From NCBI GenBank assembly GCA_028704215.1, contig JAQVLJ010000015.1:1-15223 (forward strand): a stretch of DNA of 15,223 bases, written 5' to 3'. Below are positions 1-8,090 of this stretch, piece after piece; within the stretch, counting starts at the first letter, position 1; every line of letters begins with the position of its first letter. The notes beneath the pieces are model-generated. The model was not told the DNA's origin, made no database searches, and saw only the letters and a program-made list of their open reading frames with translations. The position numbers and the translations under genes are program-made. The stretch is from Clostridia bacterium. GTDB taxonomy: Bacteria > Bacillota > Clostridia > Christensenellales > UBA1242.

Positions 1-1
1 T

Positions 2-1063
2 ACATATTGTTTAAATGTTCAAACATCTTCTGCTCGTGGTATGTGTGTATTAGATGGCGAAACATATCGTGTTTTGTATGAAAAAGACAAAGACAAAAAG
101 CTTGCTTGTGCTTCAACAACTAAAGTTGTAACAGCAATTACTGTAATAGAAAATTGTTCAAATCTAGATGAAATAATTAAAATTGATGCAAAAGCGGTAG
201 GCATTGAGGGGACTTCAATTTACCTTCGTCAAGGTGAAGAAATTAGTGTAAAAAATTTATTGTACGGACTGATGTTACGCTCAGGCAACGATGCGGCAAC
301 AGCATTGGCGATACACACTTCTAGTAGTGTACAAAGTTTTGCAACATTGATGAATGATACAGCAAAAAATATTGGTGCGACAAACTCGAATTTTACTAAT
401 CCACACGGACTTGACGAAAAATATCATTATACAACGGCTTATGATTTGGCATTAATTTCTGCATATGCATTAAAAAACCCGATTTTTACCGAAATTGTTA
501 GTACGAGTTTTTATACAGTTCCAAAAACAAACTTAAGCGAAATTAAATATTTTAAAAATAAAAACAGACTTCTTAACAGTTTAGACGGTTGCATTGGCGT
601 AAAGACTGGATTTACATCCGATGCTGGTAGATGCCTTGTTAGTGCTACCAAAAGGCAAAATATGACTGTGGTCTGCGTAGTATTAAATTGTGGGCCAATG
701 TTTGAAGAGAGTTGCTCACTACTCAATGCGTCATATAACGACTACGAGTACGCACATATTGTAAGAAGTGATACAAAAATATTTAATGAATACTATATCG
801 ACTCCAAACAAGGACGCGTTTATTTATATTCAAAAAACGACTTTTATTATCCAATAAAACCTTTTGAAAGAGAAAAGATACGTGTAAAATATCAAACAAA
901 TATTATTGACAAAAGTTTAGACGCTGGCTCTGAAGTAGGAGAAATATATATTTATTTTGATAATCATTTGCTAAAAACTCTTAAATTATATACAATTAAT
1001 AAGATTGATATATTGACAAAAGATGATGTATTAAAATCAATAACTTTACAATGGATGGAGTAG
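2..1063 (+). CDS. D-alanyl-D-alanine carboxypeptidase (peptidase S11, DacF/DacB-like), 5' end outside the window
   Basis: A penicillin-binding-protein-type DD-carboxypeptidase that removes the terminal D-Ala from peptidoglycan stem peptides outside the membrane. All three active-site motifs are visible: STTK (nucleophile Ser codon 113-115, Lys three residues on), SGN (281-289) and KTG (about 601-609). A C-terminal region of roughly 110 residues after the KTG motif fits the beta-rich PBP5 C-terminal domain. The reading frame is open to base 2, and the residues before the first ATG (position 41) continue the family pattern (S-A-R-G-M before the strand leading to the STTK serine). The ATG at 41 is therefore internal; the true start and the signal peptide lie upstream. 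The stop codon directly abuts the next start. In spore formers such enzymes often shape the cortex or septal wall, but the exact paralogue cannot be assigned. Confidence 0.9.
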   Translation, partial: TYCLNVQTSSARGMCVLDGETYRVLYEKDKDKKLACASTTKVVTAITVIENCSNLDEIIKIDAKAVGIEGTSIYLRQGEEISVKNLLYGLMLRSGNDAATALAIHTSSSVQSFATLMNDTAKNIGATNSNFTNPHGLDEKYHYTTAYDLALISAYALKNPIFTEIVSTSFYTVPKTNLSEIKYFKNKNRLLNSLDGCIGVKTGFTSDAGRCLVSATKRQNMTVVCVVLNCGPMFEESCSLLNASYNDYEYAHIVRSDTKIFNEYYIDSKQGRVYLYSKNDFYYPIKPFEREKIRVKYQTNIIDKSLDAGSEVGEIYIYFDNHLLKTLKLYTINKIDILTKDDVLKSITLQWME

Positions 1064-1771
1064 ATGAGAATTAATAAATATTTGAGTAGTTGTGGAGTCG
1101 CTTCACGACGAAAATGCGATGACTTAATTAAGTCAGGCGTAGTCAAAGTAAATGGAAAAGTATTAACAGAATTGGGATATGATGTCAAAGAAGACATTGA
1201 CCAAGTAACTGTTCGTTCAAAACCGATGAAAGCCACTGAGCAATTTGTGTATTATAAATTAAACAAACCAAAGGGCTATGTTTGTACCACAGATGATGAG
1301 AAAAATAGAAGGACTGTTATGGACCTGATGCGTGGCGTAAAGACACGAATTTTTCCGGTTGGTCGATTGGATTATGATACAGAAGGATTATTGATATTGA
1401 CTAATGATGGTGATATCGCAAATAAGATAATGAAGCCAAGTAGCGAAATAGGCAAAACCTATGTTGTAAAAATTGATGAAAATATTTCGAAAGAAGAAAT
1501 TGACATTCTTACAAAAGGCGTTGACATAGATGGCTATATAACAAGGGATTGTAATGTTGATGTTTTTGAATCAAATTCTGAAGGTACAAGACTAGAAATC
1601 ACTATTTTTGAAGGAAAAAATCGACAAATTCGTAAAATGTTCGAAAAAATAGAAAAAAATATAACATATTTAAAACGAATTAGCATCGGCAAAATTAAAT
1701 TGGGTGGTTTGTCTAGGGGCGAATACACTACACTAAATAAAAAAGAGCTTGATTACCTGAGGTCTTTGTAA
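1064..1771 (+). CDS. rluB: rRNA pseudouridine synthase, RluB/RsuA family
   Basis: A 235-residue pseudouridine synthase that isomerises a uridine in ribosomal RNA, in the cytoplasm. An N-terminal S4 RNA-binding domain (about residues 1-60, beginning M-R-I-N-K-Y-L) is followed by the catalytic domain. The motif GRLDYDTEGLL (from about residue 100) carries the catalytic Asp103. A later run rich in G-K-N-R-Q-I-R-K-M is typical of the RsuA/RluB/RluE/RluF group. Order and length fit RluB, which modifies 23S rRNA near position 2605 in E. coli; the site here is inferred from the family. The start ATG follows the preceding TAG with no gap, and a G-rich stretch in the end of the upstream gene (GGATGGAG) can serve as ribosome binding site. 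The stop overlaps the next start by one base, so the genes look translationally coupled. Confidence 0.9.
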   Translation: MRINKYLSSCGVASRRKCDDLIKSGVVKVNGKVLTELGYDVKEDIDQVTVRSKPMKATEQFVYYKLNKPKGYVCTTDDEKNRRTVMDLMRGVKTRIFPVGRLDYDTEGLLILTNDGDIANKIMKPSSEIGKTYVVKIDENISKEEIDILTKGVDIDGYITRDCNVDVFESNSEGTRLEITIFEGKNRQIRKMFEKIEKNITYLKRISIGKIKLGGLSRGEYTTLNKKELDYLRSL

Positions 1772-3003
1772 TGTGTACTTATGACGTTATAGTAATAGGT
1801 GGTGGACCAGCAGGAATGATGGCAAGTATCACTGCAGCTCAAAATAAGTCAAAAGTACTGCTAATAGAAAAGAATGAAAAACTGGGGAAAAAACTTTATC
1901 TTACTGGAAAAGGTAGGTGCAATATTACCAATGCATCAAGCATTGATAATCATATAAACAATGTTGTTCGTGGCAAAAAATTTGCATATAGTTCACTTTA
2001 TCAATTTAGTCCAGCCGAAACAATTTCATTTTTTAATAACTTGGGTTTGACTACAAAAATTGAACGAGGAAACAGAGTTTTTCCAATGTCTGACAAATCA
2101 AGTGATGTAATTAAATATCTCAAACAAAAATTGGATAAATTAAGCGTTGAAATCGCTTATAAAACAAATATCCATGATGTTATTTGTGAAAATGAACATT
2201 ATATAGTGTGTACTAATAATTGTAAATATACTGCATATAGTGTTGTTGTTTGTACAGGTGGCTTAACTTATTCTGGCACAGGAAGCACTGGAGATGGGTA
2301 TATTTTTGCAAAAAAATTTGATCATACAATAGTAGAAACAAAACCAGCATTAATTCCGTTTTTGCTTGTTGAAAGCGTAAAAGAAATTGAAGGACTAACT
2401 TTGAAAAATGTTGAATTGTCTTTAAAAATAAACAATAGACTTATAACTAAACAATTTGGTGAAGTGTTGTTTACAAAAAATGGGATATCCGGCCCTATTG
2501 TTTTGACAATAAGTAGCCTTGTAAACAGGGTAAATTTAAAAAATGCAGTTTTTGAATTTGATTTAAAACCCGCCTTAGATAATCAAATGCTTAACGAAAA
2601 AATTATTAGAGATATTTCTAAATACAAAAATAAAAGCATTTGCAATTATCTGAAAACACTTTTGCCGTCATCACTTGTTCCATTTTTTATAAAAAAATAT
2701 AATTTTGAAAACAAAAAACTATGTGAAATTACAAAAATTGAAAGACAAAGATTGATTACAGGGCTTAAAAGATTTGACTTAAATATAAAAAGTTTGGATA
2801 ATATAGAATACGGTATAATAACTTCTGGTGGTGTTGATTTGGACGAAATCAATCCAAAAACCATGGAAAGCAAACTATATAAAGGTTTGTATTTTGCTGG
2901 AGAAGTGCTGGACGTTGATGCATTAACTGGTGGTTATAACTTACAAATTGCTTGGTCAACTGGTTATGTTGCAGGGTCAAATGCATCAAAAAGGAGGATA
3001 TAA
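1771..3003 (+). CDS. NAD(P)/FAD-dependent oxidoreductase, BaiN/HI0933 family flavoprotein
   Basis: A 410-residue flavoprotein. The N-terminus has the dinucleotide-binding fold V-I-G-G-G-P-A-G-M-M-A (residues about 8-18), followed by an acidic residue at the end of the second strand (LLIEKNEKLGKKL) and the family signature L-T-G-K-G-R-C-N-I-T-N. The C-terminus has GLYFAGEVLDVDALTGGYN, the second FAD-contact signature. Length agrees with the usual 400-420 residues of the HI0933/YhiN/BaiN family. The substrate is unknown for nearly all members, so I do not assign a reaction. The gene overlaps both neighbours by one base. In many Clostridia this gene precedes cytidylate kinase (cmk); here it leads straight into the acyltransferase. 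Confidence 0.9.
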   Translation: MCTYDVIVIGGGPAGMMASITAAQNKSKVLLIEKNEKLGKKLYLTGKGRCNITNASSIDNHINNVVRGKKFAYSSLYQFSPAETISFFNNLGLTTKIERGNRVFPMSDKSSDVIKYLKQKLDKLSVEIAYKTNIHDVICENEHYIVCTNNCKYTAYSVVVCTGGLTYSGTGSTGDGYIFAKKFDHTIVETKPALIPFLLVESVKEIEGLTLKNVELSLKINNRLITKQFGEVLFTKNGISGPIVLTISSLVNRVNLKNAVFEFDLKPALDNQMLNEKIIRDISKYKNKSICNYLKTLLPSSLVPFFIKKYNFENKKLCEITKIERQRLITGLKRFDLNIKSLDNIEYGIITSGGVDLDEINPKTMESKLYKGLYFAGEVLDVDALTGGYNLQIAWSTGYVAGSNASKRRI

Positions 3004-3587
3004 TGTTTTTTTGGTTATGTTATATTATTGCATTTATTCCATTAAACATATTATATCCAACAAGGGTATTAGGAAAAAGAAAATTTCCAAAAAATACTCC
3101 AGTTTTGATAGCTAGCAATCATTTATCTGCAAAAGACCCGATTTTAGTTCAATTAAAATTTGCTAAAAAAATTTATTTTTTAGCAAAAATAGAATTGTTT
3201 ACTAACAAATTCAAATCATTCTTTTTAAAATTATTTGGTGCCATTCCCGTAGACAGAAATAAAGTTGCCATATCTTCAATCAAAGAAGTTTTTAAACTTT
3301 TGAAGAAAAATAAAAAAATATGTGTGTTTCCGCAAGGTACACGGAAAAATTTACCTTTTGTTGAACCAGATGATTTGAAAAACGGGGTGGCTATGTTTTC
3401 TGCAAAAACTGCCACACCTGTACTCCCTATAGCTTTCTTTGACAAATCTCGTGCATTTAAACTAAATACTTTAAGCGTAGGTGAGTTAATTTATCCAACT
3501 AGTAATGATTTGTCCAAAGAAAATTTAACAAATTATTCAATCAAAATTGCAAAAGCAATTAATTCGCTATTACCCAAGGAGAAATAA
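3003..3587 (+). CDS. plsC: 1-acyl-sn-glycerol-3-phosphate acyltransferase (PlsC-like)
   Basis: A 194-residue membrane-associated acyltransferase of phospholipid synthesis that acylates lysophosphatidic acid to phosphatidic acid. Visible motifs are N-H40-L-S-A-K-D45 (the catalytic HX4D pair), G-A-I-P-V-D-R (residues 79-85) and F-P-Q-G-T-R (109-114). The third motif usually reads FPEGTR, so the Glu is replaced by Gln at residue 111. The N-terminal residues 3-18 form a hydrophobic membrane segment. I chose the ATG at 3003 because AAGGAGG (2991-2997) lies at ideal spacing before it; a longer frame from 2952 overlaps the upstream gene by 52 bases and has no such site. The start overlaps the upstream TAA by one base. 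The cmk-plsC-ispH order common in Clostridia is reduced here to plsC alone. Confidence 0.88.
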   Translation: MFFWLCYIIAFIPLNILYPTRVLGKRKFPKNTPVLIASNHLSAKDPILVQLKFAKKIYFLAKIELFTNKFKSFFLKLFGAIPVDRNKVAISSIKEVFKLLKKNKKICVFPQGTRKNLPFVEPDDLKNGVAMFSAKTATPVLPIAFFDKSRAFKLNTLSVGELIYPTSNDLSKENLTNYSIKIAKAINSLLPKEK

Positions 3588-4606
3588 TGTCACAAAAAGA
3601 TATAAAAATGAAAGATTTGCCTATAAATTTTACTAATTACAAAAAGGGCGATATAATAACTGGAACTATAGTAATGATAGGCAAAAAGGGCGCTGTCGTA
3701 AATATTGGAGGCATGCGCGATGGTTTTGTGCCAAATGAAGAATTGGACAAGATTTATAAAGAAGGCGATGCCATTTTGGTAATGGTAAAAGGTTACTTAA
3801 ATGATGATAACTGTATTGTTTTAGATGCAAAAAATGTAAATTATGCTCTGGAACAGCGTGATATGTTGGCAAATATCAAAATAGGTACAAAAATTTTATT
3901 CCCAATAACAGATATTGAAAACTCAGGACTTCGCGGAAACTATTATGGTTACAATGTTTTTGTTCCATATTCACAAATAAGAGAAAAAGACTTCGAAAAC
4001 AAAAACAATTTAAAAGACAGAGAAATTGAGGCTGTTGTTCTAGAGTTAAATAGTTATAAAAAGAGCATAGTTGCAAGCAACAAAATTTTATCAGAAGAGG
4101 GCTTGGTACATTCCAATATTGTAATGGAAAAGGGCGAAATTTTGAAAGGTTCTGTTTTAAAAATAATGGACAAATATGCGCTTGTGCTACTAGATAATGG
4201 AATAAAAGCAAAATTAAATATTGTTGATGTTAGTTATGACAATATCGATAACATAGCAAACTTTTTGGCAGAGGGAAAAAAATATAATTTTGTAGTGTTG
4301 GACACAAATGAAGATCATTCACGCACAACAGTAGGATATAAACAGCTTAAACCAAATCCTTTCATTAAAATTGTCAACGAAATGAAAATAGGTGATGAAG
4401 TCCAAGGAGAAGTGGCAAAAATTTATCCGAGCGGGGCATTGATAAAACTAACAAATGGTATGAACGCATTTGCTTTGACTAAGGACAATACCGACAAATC
4501 AAACGTAGCCACCCACCACATTTTTAAATTGGGAGATTCCGTTACCGGCAAAATCAACCAAATAGACAAAGAAAGTCTAAAAATAAATATTATTATAAAC
4601 AAATAA
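3587..4606 (+). CDS. S1 RNA-binding domain protein (RpsA-like, four S1 repeats)
   Basis: A 339-residue protein made of about four S1 OB-fold repeats: residues 18-82 (G-D-I-I-T-G-T-I then a V-N-I-G-G core and G-F-V-P), 98-165 (more divergent, with the N-V-F-V-P-Y strand), 180-252, and 267-338. Such proteins bind single-stranded RNA and in Clostridia are annotated as ribosomal-protein-S1 homologues, usually encoded just after ispH or fused to it. Here no IspH domain is present: the protein begins with a short linker and the first S1 repeat. The start is set by AAGGAGA (3576-3582) and overlaps the upstream TAA by one base. A role in translation or RNA stability is inferred from the domains only. 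Confidence 0.85.
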   Translation: MSQKDIKMKDLPINFTNYKKGDIITGTIVMIGKKGAVVNIGGMRDGFVPNEELDKIYKEGDAILVMVKGYLNDDNCIVLDAKNVNYALEQRDMLANIKIGTKILFPITDIENSGLRGNYYGYNVFVPYSQIREKDFENKNNLKDREIEAVVLELNSYKKSIVASNKILSEEGLVHSNIVMEKGEILKGSVLKIMDKYALVLLDNGIKAKLNIVDVSYDNIDNIANFLAEGKKYNFVVLDTNEDHSRTTVGYKQLKPNPFIKIVNEMKIGDEVQGEVAKIYPSGALIKLTNGMNAFALTKDNTDKSNVATHHIFKLGDSVTGKINQIDKESLKINIIINK

Positions 4607-4652
4607 ATAAATTTTTTATTCAAAAAAAAGCATATTTTTTATTAATAGTATT

Positions 4653-4685
4653 AAAAAAAAGGGTGTCGAAGCAGGCACATTTTTA
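4653..4685. terminator. probable bidirectional intrinsic terminator between the S1 gene and tRNA-Thr
   Basis: The stem GTGTC (4663-4667) / GGCAC (4674-4678) encloses the loop GAAGCA, flanked by eight A (4653-4660) and a T run (4680-4684). Read on the + strand it ends the S1 operon; read on the - strand the A run becomes an eight-T tail after the tRNA-Thr gene. The stem is short, with one G-U pair on the + strand that becomes a C-A mismatch on the - strand. Confidence 0.5.
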
Positions 4686-4686
4686 T

Positions 4687-4762
<76 letters not shown>

Positions 4763-4770
4763 ATGAATAT

Positions 4771-4799
4771 ATTTTAGCACAATTAAATTTACTTTTCAA
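4771..4799 (-). promoter_or_regulatory. sigma-A promoter of tRNA-Thr(CGT)
   Basis: On the minus strand TTGAAA (4799-4794) and TAAAAT (4776-4771) are separated by exactly 17 bases, with an extended -10 TGC before the -10 hexamer. The -10 ends eight bases before the tRNA 5' end, so almost no leader is predicted. Confidence 0.75.
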
Positions 4800-4888
4800 T
4801 AAAATTTTGTTTTGATTGTCAATGTTTAATCAAAAATACATGTAAAACATCTTGTTTTATCACAAAATTAACCAAATTATTGCCATTT

Positions 4889-4897
4889 TGATATAAA
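4889..4897 (+). promoter_or_regulatory. candidate extended -10 promoter of the phospholipase-D-like operon
   Basis: TG-A-TATAAA lies about 30 bases before the start at 4928. Only a poor -35 (TTAACC near 4868) is visible, so an extended -10 would have to carry recognition. AT-rich context makes this tentative. A ribosome binding site TAGGAGA (4916-4922) follows. Confidence 0.4.
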
Positions 4898-4927
4898 TGT
4901 GATATCCTACTATTGTAGGAGAATTGT

Positions 4928-6271
4928 ATGGCTATCTGGGCTGTTATTTTGCTAATTCTTTTGCAAGTAGCGACTTTAAAATTCTTGTTTGTATATGAAA
5001 ATAACAAAACTAACAAATTTTTTATTTGGGGTTTGTTTTTTGTTTTGCTACCAGGATTTGCTTTTGTGTTATATATTTGTTTTGATTGGCTCAAAAAATA
5101 TTATCAACAAAAAAAATATATTGACAAGTGTGCAGATGAAAAAATATATGATTCCTTAACAGATGAAAAATTTATTAGATTTTTAAATACATCACCAAAC
5201 ACTTCAAAAAACAGTATTTTTTTTTACAATTATCTTTTATACAAAAGCGTCTTAACAATGTCAAACAAAGTGGATGTTTTGAACACACCAAATGAATATT
5301 TGGAATATTTAATCAAAAGAATTGAAACTGCAAAAAAAACAATATGTATTCAAGTGGAAACTTTTGCGTGTGATTTGATTGGCGATAAAATTCGTGAACT
5401 ATTAATAAGAAGATGCAAAGAGGGTATACAAGTAAAACTACTGTATGGAAATACGGATACTTTATTTGTTAGAAAAAGTTTTTTTAGACCCCTTATATTA
5501 TCTGGTGCAAAGGTAGCAAATTACGCTCCTTTAAGTAAGAAAAATAAAAGAAATATCGCTATTTTTGACAGCACATACGTTATAATTGGCAGTTCTACAA
5601 TAGTTGATAGGGAATTAAATTGCTCTGACACAAATTTGGTTTTGGAAGGCGAAATTGTCCCTGTTATAGAAATAAACTTTTTAAAAGAGTTCGGTTATGC
5701 TTTCAATAAGTTTTTTCCTCTTGAAACCTCAACTCAAACGAAAGAAAATACAGCGATTCCTGTACAATTCAACGCTTTGGGTAACAATATACTTCCTTCA
5801 ATAGAAATTAACGAAAGTTATAATAAACTTATTAAAGATGCAAATGAATCAATTATAATCCAAACAAACAAATTTCTTCCTGATAGTACACTTTTGAATT
5901 TATTCAAGATATGTTTGAAATCAAATATAAAAGTGCAAATCATGATTTCTCGACCTAGTGGAATAAAAATTTCTCGCTTTGCATCAATGTACTTTGCCAA
6001 ATATCTACACAAATTAGGCGCAGAAATCAATGTATATGAAGGCAAAATTTATGGTAATATATTAGTAATCGATGACAAAACACTAGTGCTAGGTACTTCT
6101 CAAATCGACAAAAGAGATGTAAACAAAAATTATAACTGCAATGTGGTTATTGAAGGAAAAGAATTTGCACAACAATTTATTAAAAAAGTAAAATTTGATA
6201 GTAAAAATTGCAATCCATTGAAGGATAACATTTATACTTTTTTTGAAAAATTGTTTAGATTTGTGGTATAA
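4928..6271 (+). CDS. membrane-anchored phospholipase-D-fold protein with degenerate HKD motifs (cardiolipin-synthase-like)
   Basis: A 447-residue protein with the plan of bacterial cardiolipin synthase: two N-terminal membrane segments (about residues 3-22 and 32-50) and two phospholipase D domains. The cores are recognisable, but the catalytic HxKxxxxD motifs are not intact. In the first half the segment N-K207-R-N209-I-A-I-F-D214 aligns with the usual N-H-R-K-I-V-V-I-D, so His is Lys and Lys is Asn. In the second half Y375-G-N377-I-L-V-I-D382 aligns with H-A-K-T-L-V-I-D, so His is Tyr and Lys is Asn. Both Asp residues and the following G-S-S / G-T-S strands remain. Without either His nucleophile, standard transphosphatidylation should not occur; a structural or binding role is inferred. 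The frame is intact and the gene heads an operon, so it does not look like a decaying pseudogene. TAGGAGA precedes the ATG. Confidence 0.8.
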   Translation: MAIWAVILLILLQVATLKFLFVYENNKTNKFFIWGLFFVLLPGFAFVLYICFDWLKKYYQQKKYIDKCADEKIYDSLTDEKFIRFLNTSPNTSKNSIFFYNYLLYKSVLTMSNKVDVLNTPNEYLEYLIKRIETAKKTICIQVETFACDLIGDKIRELLIRRCKEGIQVKLLYGNTDTLFVRKSFFRPLILSGAKVANYAPLSKKNKRNIAIFDSTYVIIGSSTIVDRELNCSDTNLVLEGEIVPVIEINFLKEFGYAFNKFFPLETSTQTKENTAIPVQFNALGNNILPSIEINESYNKLIKDANESIIIQTNKFLPDSTLLNLFKICLKSNIKVQIMISRPSGIKISRFASMYFAKYLHKLGAEINVYEGKIYGNILVIDDKTLVLGTSQIDKRDVNKNYNCNVVIEGKEFAQQFIKKVKFDSKNCNPLKDNIYTFFEKLFRFVV

Positions 6272-6273
6272 AA

Positions 6274-7119
6274 ATGAAAATGAAAAATATAGGTGTAGCA
6301 GGTGTTCCATCAAACTTCAAAGGCAAATTGAAGGATTTTTTTGCATGGCTAAAAAGTAATGGTCTTAATGCTTATGAAATACAATGCACTTTTGGTTTTA
6401 AACTAACACCTGAAAGTATTGAATACTATAAAACTGCAAAAGAAAATGGAATTGCTTTGAGCATGCATGGTCCTTATTACATCAATCTGGGAAGTCAAAG
6501 AGATGAGGTAGTAATGGCAAGTTTAGCAAACATAAAACAAGGCGTCAAATTGGCACAAGAATTTGATTGTGAAAGAATCATTTTTCATCCAGGTGGTGGT
6601 TATGGGAAAACTGATGAAGAACGAAAAATTGGGATAGAAAAATTGATTGACGGCTTAAATAATTTGGAAAAAGAATTTGACTATAAAAATGTTAAGTTAT
6701 ATCCTGAAATCGGTGGCAAAACTATAGCATTAGGCTCTTTAGATGAAATAATATACATTTGTCAAAAATGTAAAGTGTGTTATCCCTGCATTGATATTGC
6801 ACATTTACACGCTCGTACAAACGGCAGTTTAAAAACAAAAAATGACATTATTAATTTGTTTGAAAAATTGAAAAACAACTTACCAGAAGAAAAATTCAAA
6901 AATGTACACTTTCACGCGTACACAATTAACTATGGTTCAAAAGGTGAAATCAAACACTTATACCATGGAGATAAATACTTTGATGGTAGAGATGGTGAGC
7001 CGAATTTAGTTGACTTTGTCGACGTTCTAAAAACTTACGACATTAACACCTGGATAATTAGTGAAGCATACGACAGCCAAGATTTGGGAGCAATTTATAT
7101 AAAAAATTTATTGAAGTAA
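6274..7119 (+). CDS. endonuclease-IV-like TIM-barrel protein (AP endonuclease family 2 fold)
   Basis: A 281-residue TIM-barrel protein resembling the divergent deoxyribonuclease IV / sugar isomerase group. Visible metal-site-like residues are S-M-H65-G-P-Y, F-H105-P-G-G, L-Y-P-E145-I-G-G, C-I-D174-I-A-H177, V-H212-F-H214, a later G-E-I-K-H228, and S-E264-A near the end. This order matches the Zn ligands of endonuclease IV (His, His, Glu, Asp-His, His, Glu). The DRHxxIG segment that supplies two more ligands in E. coli Nfo is replaced by a sequence around H-G-D-K-Y-F-D-G-R-D. Apurinic-site cleavage is thus plausible but not certain. The start lies two bases after the upstream stop and has no clear ribosome binding site, suggesting translational coupling; an ATG six bases downstream is an alternative. 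Confidence 0.75.
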   Translation: MKMKNIGVAGVPSNFKGKLKDFFAWLKSNGLNAYEIQCTFGFKLTPESIEYYKTAKENGIALSMHGPYYINLGSQRDEVVMASLANIKQGVKLAQEFDCERIIFHPGGGYGKTDEERKIGIEKLIDGLNNLEKEFDYKNVKLYPEIGGKTIALGSLDEIIYICQKCKVCYPCIDIAHLHARTNGSLKTKNDIINLFEKLKNNLPEEKFKNVHFHAYTINYGSKGEIKHLYHGDKYFDGRDGEPNLVDFVDVLKTYDINTWIISEAYDSQDLGAIYIKNLLK

Positions 7120-7120
7120 T

Positions 7121-7951
7121 ATGAAAAAATTGATGTTTATAAATAAATACAACAACATTCCACTTAGCAAAGCAATTGTTTTAAAAGACCCTAATCTAAG
7201 TGTAGATAATGTTTTGTTGGCAATTAAAAATAAGGATGTAAAAGTAAATGATGTAAAAATCGAAAACGATGTTATTGTAAATCAATTTGACAGCATTGTG
7301 ATTTTTTACAAACCAGTAAACAAAATGTGGTATTTACCTATTTTCGATGATGAAAATATTCTTATAGTTTTTAAAAAAGCGGGTATTGAAGTAGTATCCG
7401 AAAAAGACAGAAGTCTTGAAGGCGTTTTAAATTTGAGTTACAAAGTTTATCCAGTTCATAGAATAGATAGAAATACTGAAGGTTTAGTAATATTTGCTAA
7501 ACACAAGATAGCAGAAATAGCGTTAACAAAAGCCTTTAAAGACAGGAAGGTTATCAAAAGATATATTGCGCTCGTAAAAGGAAAATTAAAACTAAACAAA
7601 ATCAAAGATACCTTATATCTGAAGAAAAACTCTGAATCTTCAAAAGTAGATATTTCAAGTAAGCCGCAAATGGGATATGAACAGATAATTACAAAAATTA
7701 GCGTACTTGATTTTTTTGAAAAAAACACTCTTGTTGAAGCTGAATTGGTAACTGGAAAAACTCATCAAATACGTGCTCACTTATCTTATTATGGATATCC
7801 CATAGTCGGTGATGGAAAATATGGTACAAAAGACAATGATAAACAAATGTGCCTTACGGCATACAAACTTGACTTTAATTTTGATAAGGATTCTTTACTA
7901 AATTATATGAACGAAAAACACATTGAAATTACTCCAAGTTGGTTAAAATAA
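7121..7951 (+). CDS. pseudouridine synthase, RluA family (divergent)
   Basis: A 276-residue RluA/RluD-type pseudouridine synthase acting on rRNA or tRNA. The catalytic motif H113-R-I-D116-R-N-T-E-G-L is clear, as are the later T-G-K-T-H-Q-I-R-A-H-L and Y-P-I-V-G-D-G-K-Y-G segments of the family. Residues about 10-60 resemble a weak S4-like domain. The strand normally reading N-K-P is here V-F-K-K-A-G, lacking the Pro. The RNA target cannot be told from sequence. The start lies one base after the preceding stop without a good ribosome binding site. This is the second pseudouridine synthase in the window and is unrelated in subfamily to the one at 1064. Confidence 0.85.
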   Translation: MKKLMFINKYNNIPLSKAIVLKDPNLSVDNVLLAIKNKDVKVNDVKIENDVIVNQFDSIVIFYKPVNKMWYLPIFDDENILIVFKKAGIEVVSEKDRSLEGVLNLSYKVYPVHRIDRNTEGLVIFAKHKIAEIALTKAFKDRKVIKRYIALVKGKLKLNKIKDTLYLKKNSESSKVDISSKPQMGYEQIITKISVLDFFEKNTLVEAELVTGKTHQIRAHLSYYGYPIVGDGKYGTKDNDKQMCLTAYKLDFNFDKDSLLNYMNEKHIEITPSWLK

Positions 7952-8042
7952 TGAACAAAATTATATCTTTATGAATATAATTTAGAATTGAAAAACAATG
8001 CAATTTTAAAGTTAATTGTTTTAAAAAATATGGAGTAAATTG

Positions 8043-8071
8043 TTGACATAATACAAAATTTATTGTAATAT
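8043..8071 (+). promoter_or_regulatory. strong sigma-A promoter of the tRNA array
   Basis: A perfect TTGACA (8043-8048) and TAATAT (8066-8071) are separated by 17 bases. The first tRNA begins 20 bases after the -10. The rest of the gap from 7952 holds only AT-rich sequence, including a weak AT-only inverted repeat (7958-7983). Confidence 0.85.
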
Positions 8072-8090
8072 AACAAAGTCAGTCAACCGA

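Noticed and set aside
2952..3002. Upstream start giving the acyltransferase 17 more residues.
   Set aside because: It overlaps the flavoprotein gene by 52 bases, lacks a ribosome binding site and adds residues unlike the family; the start at 3003 has AAGGAGG.
3666..4211. Two minus-strand open frames opposite the S1 gene.
   Set aside because: Shadows of a clear S1-repeat protein, with no start signals or recognisable products.
7958..7983. AAATTATA/TATAATTT inverted repeat after the RluA-type gene, considered as a terminator.
   Set aside because: It has no G-C pairs, a ten-base loop and no T run; in AT-rich DNA it may be chance.
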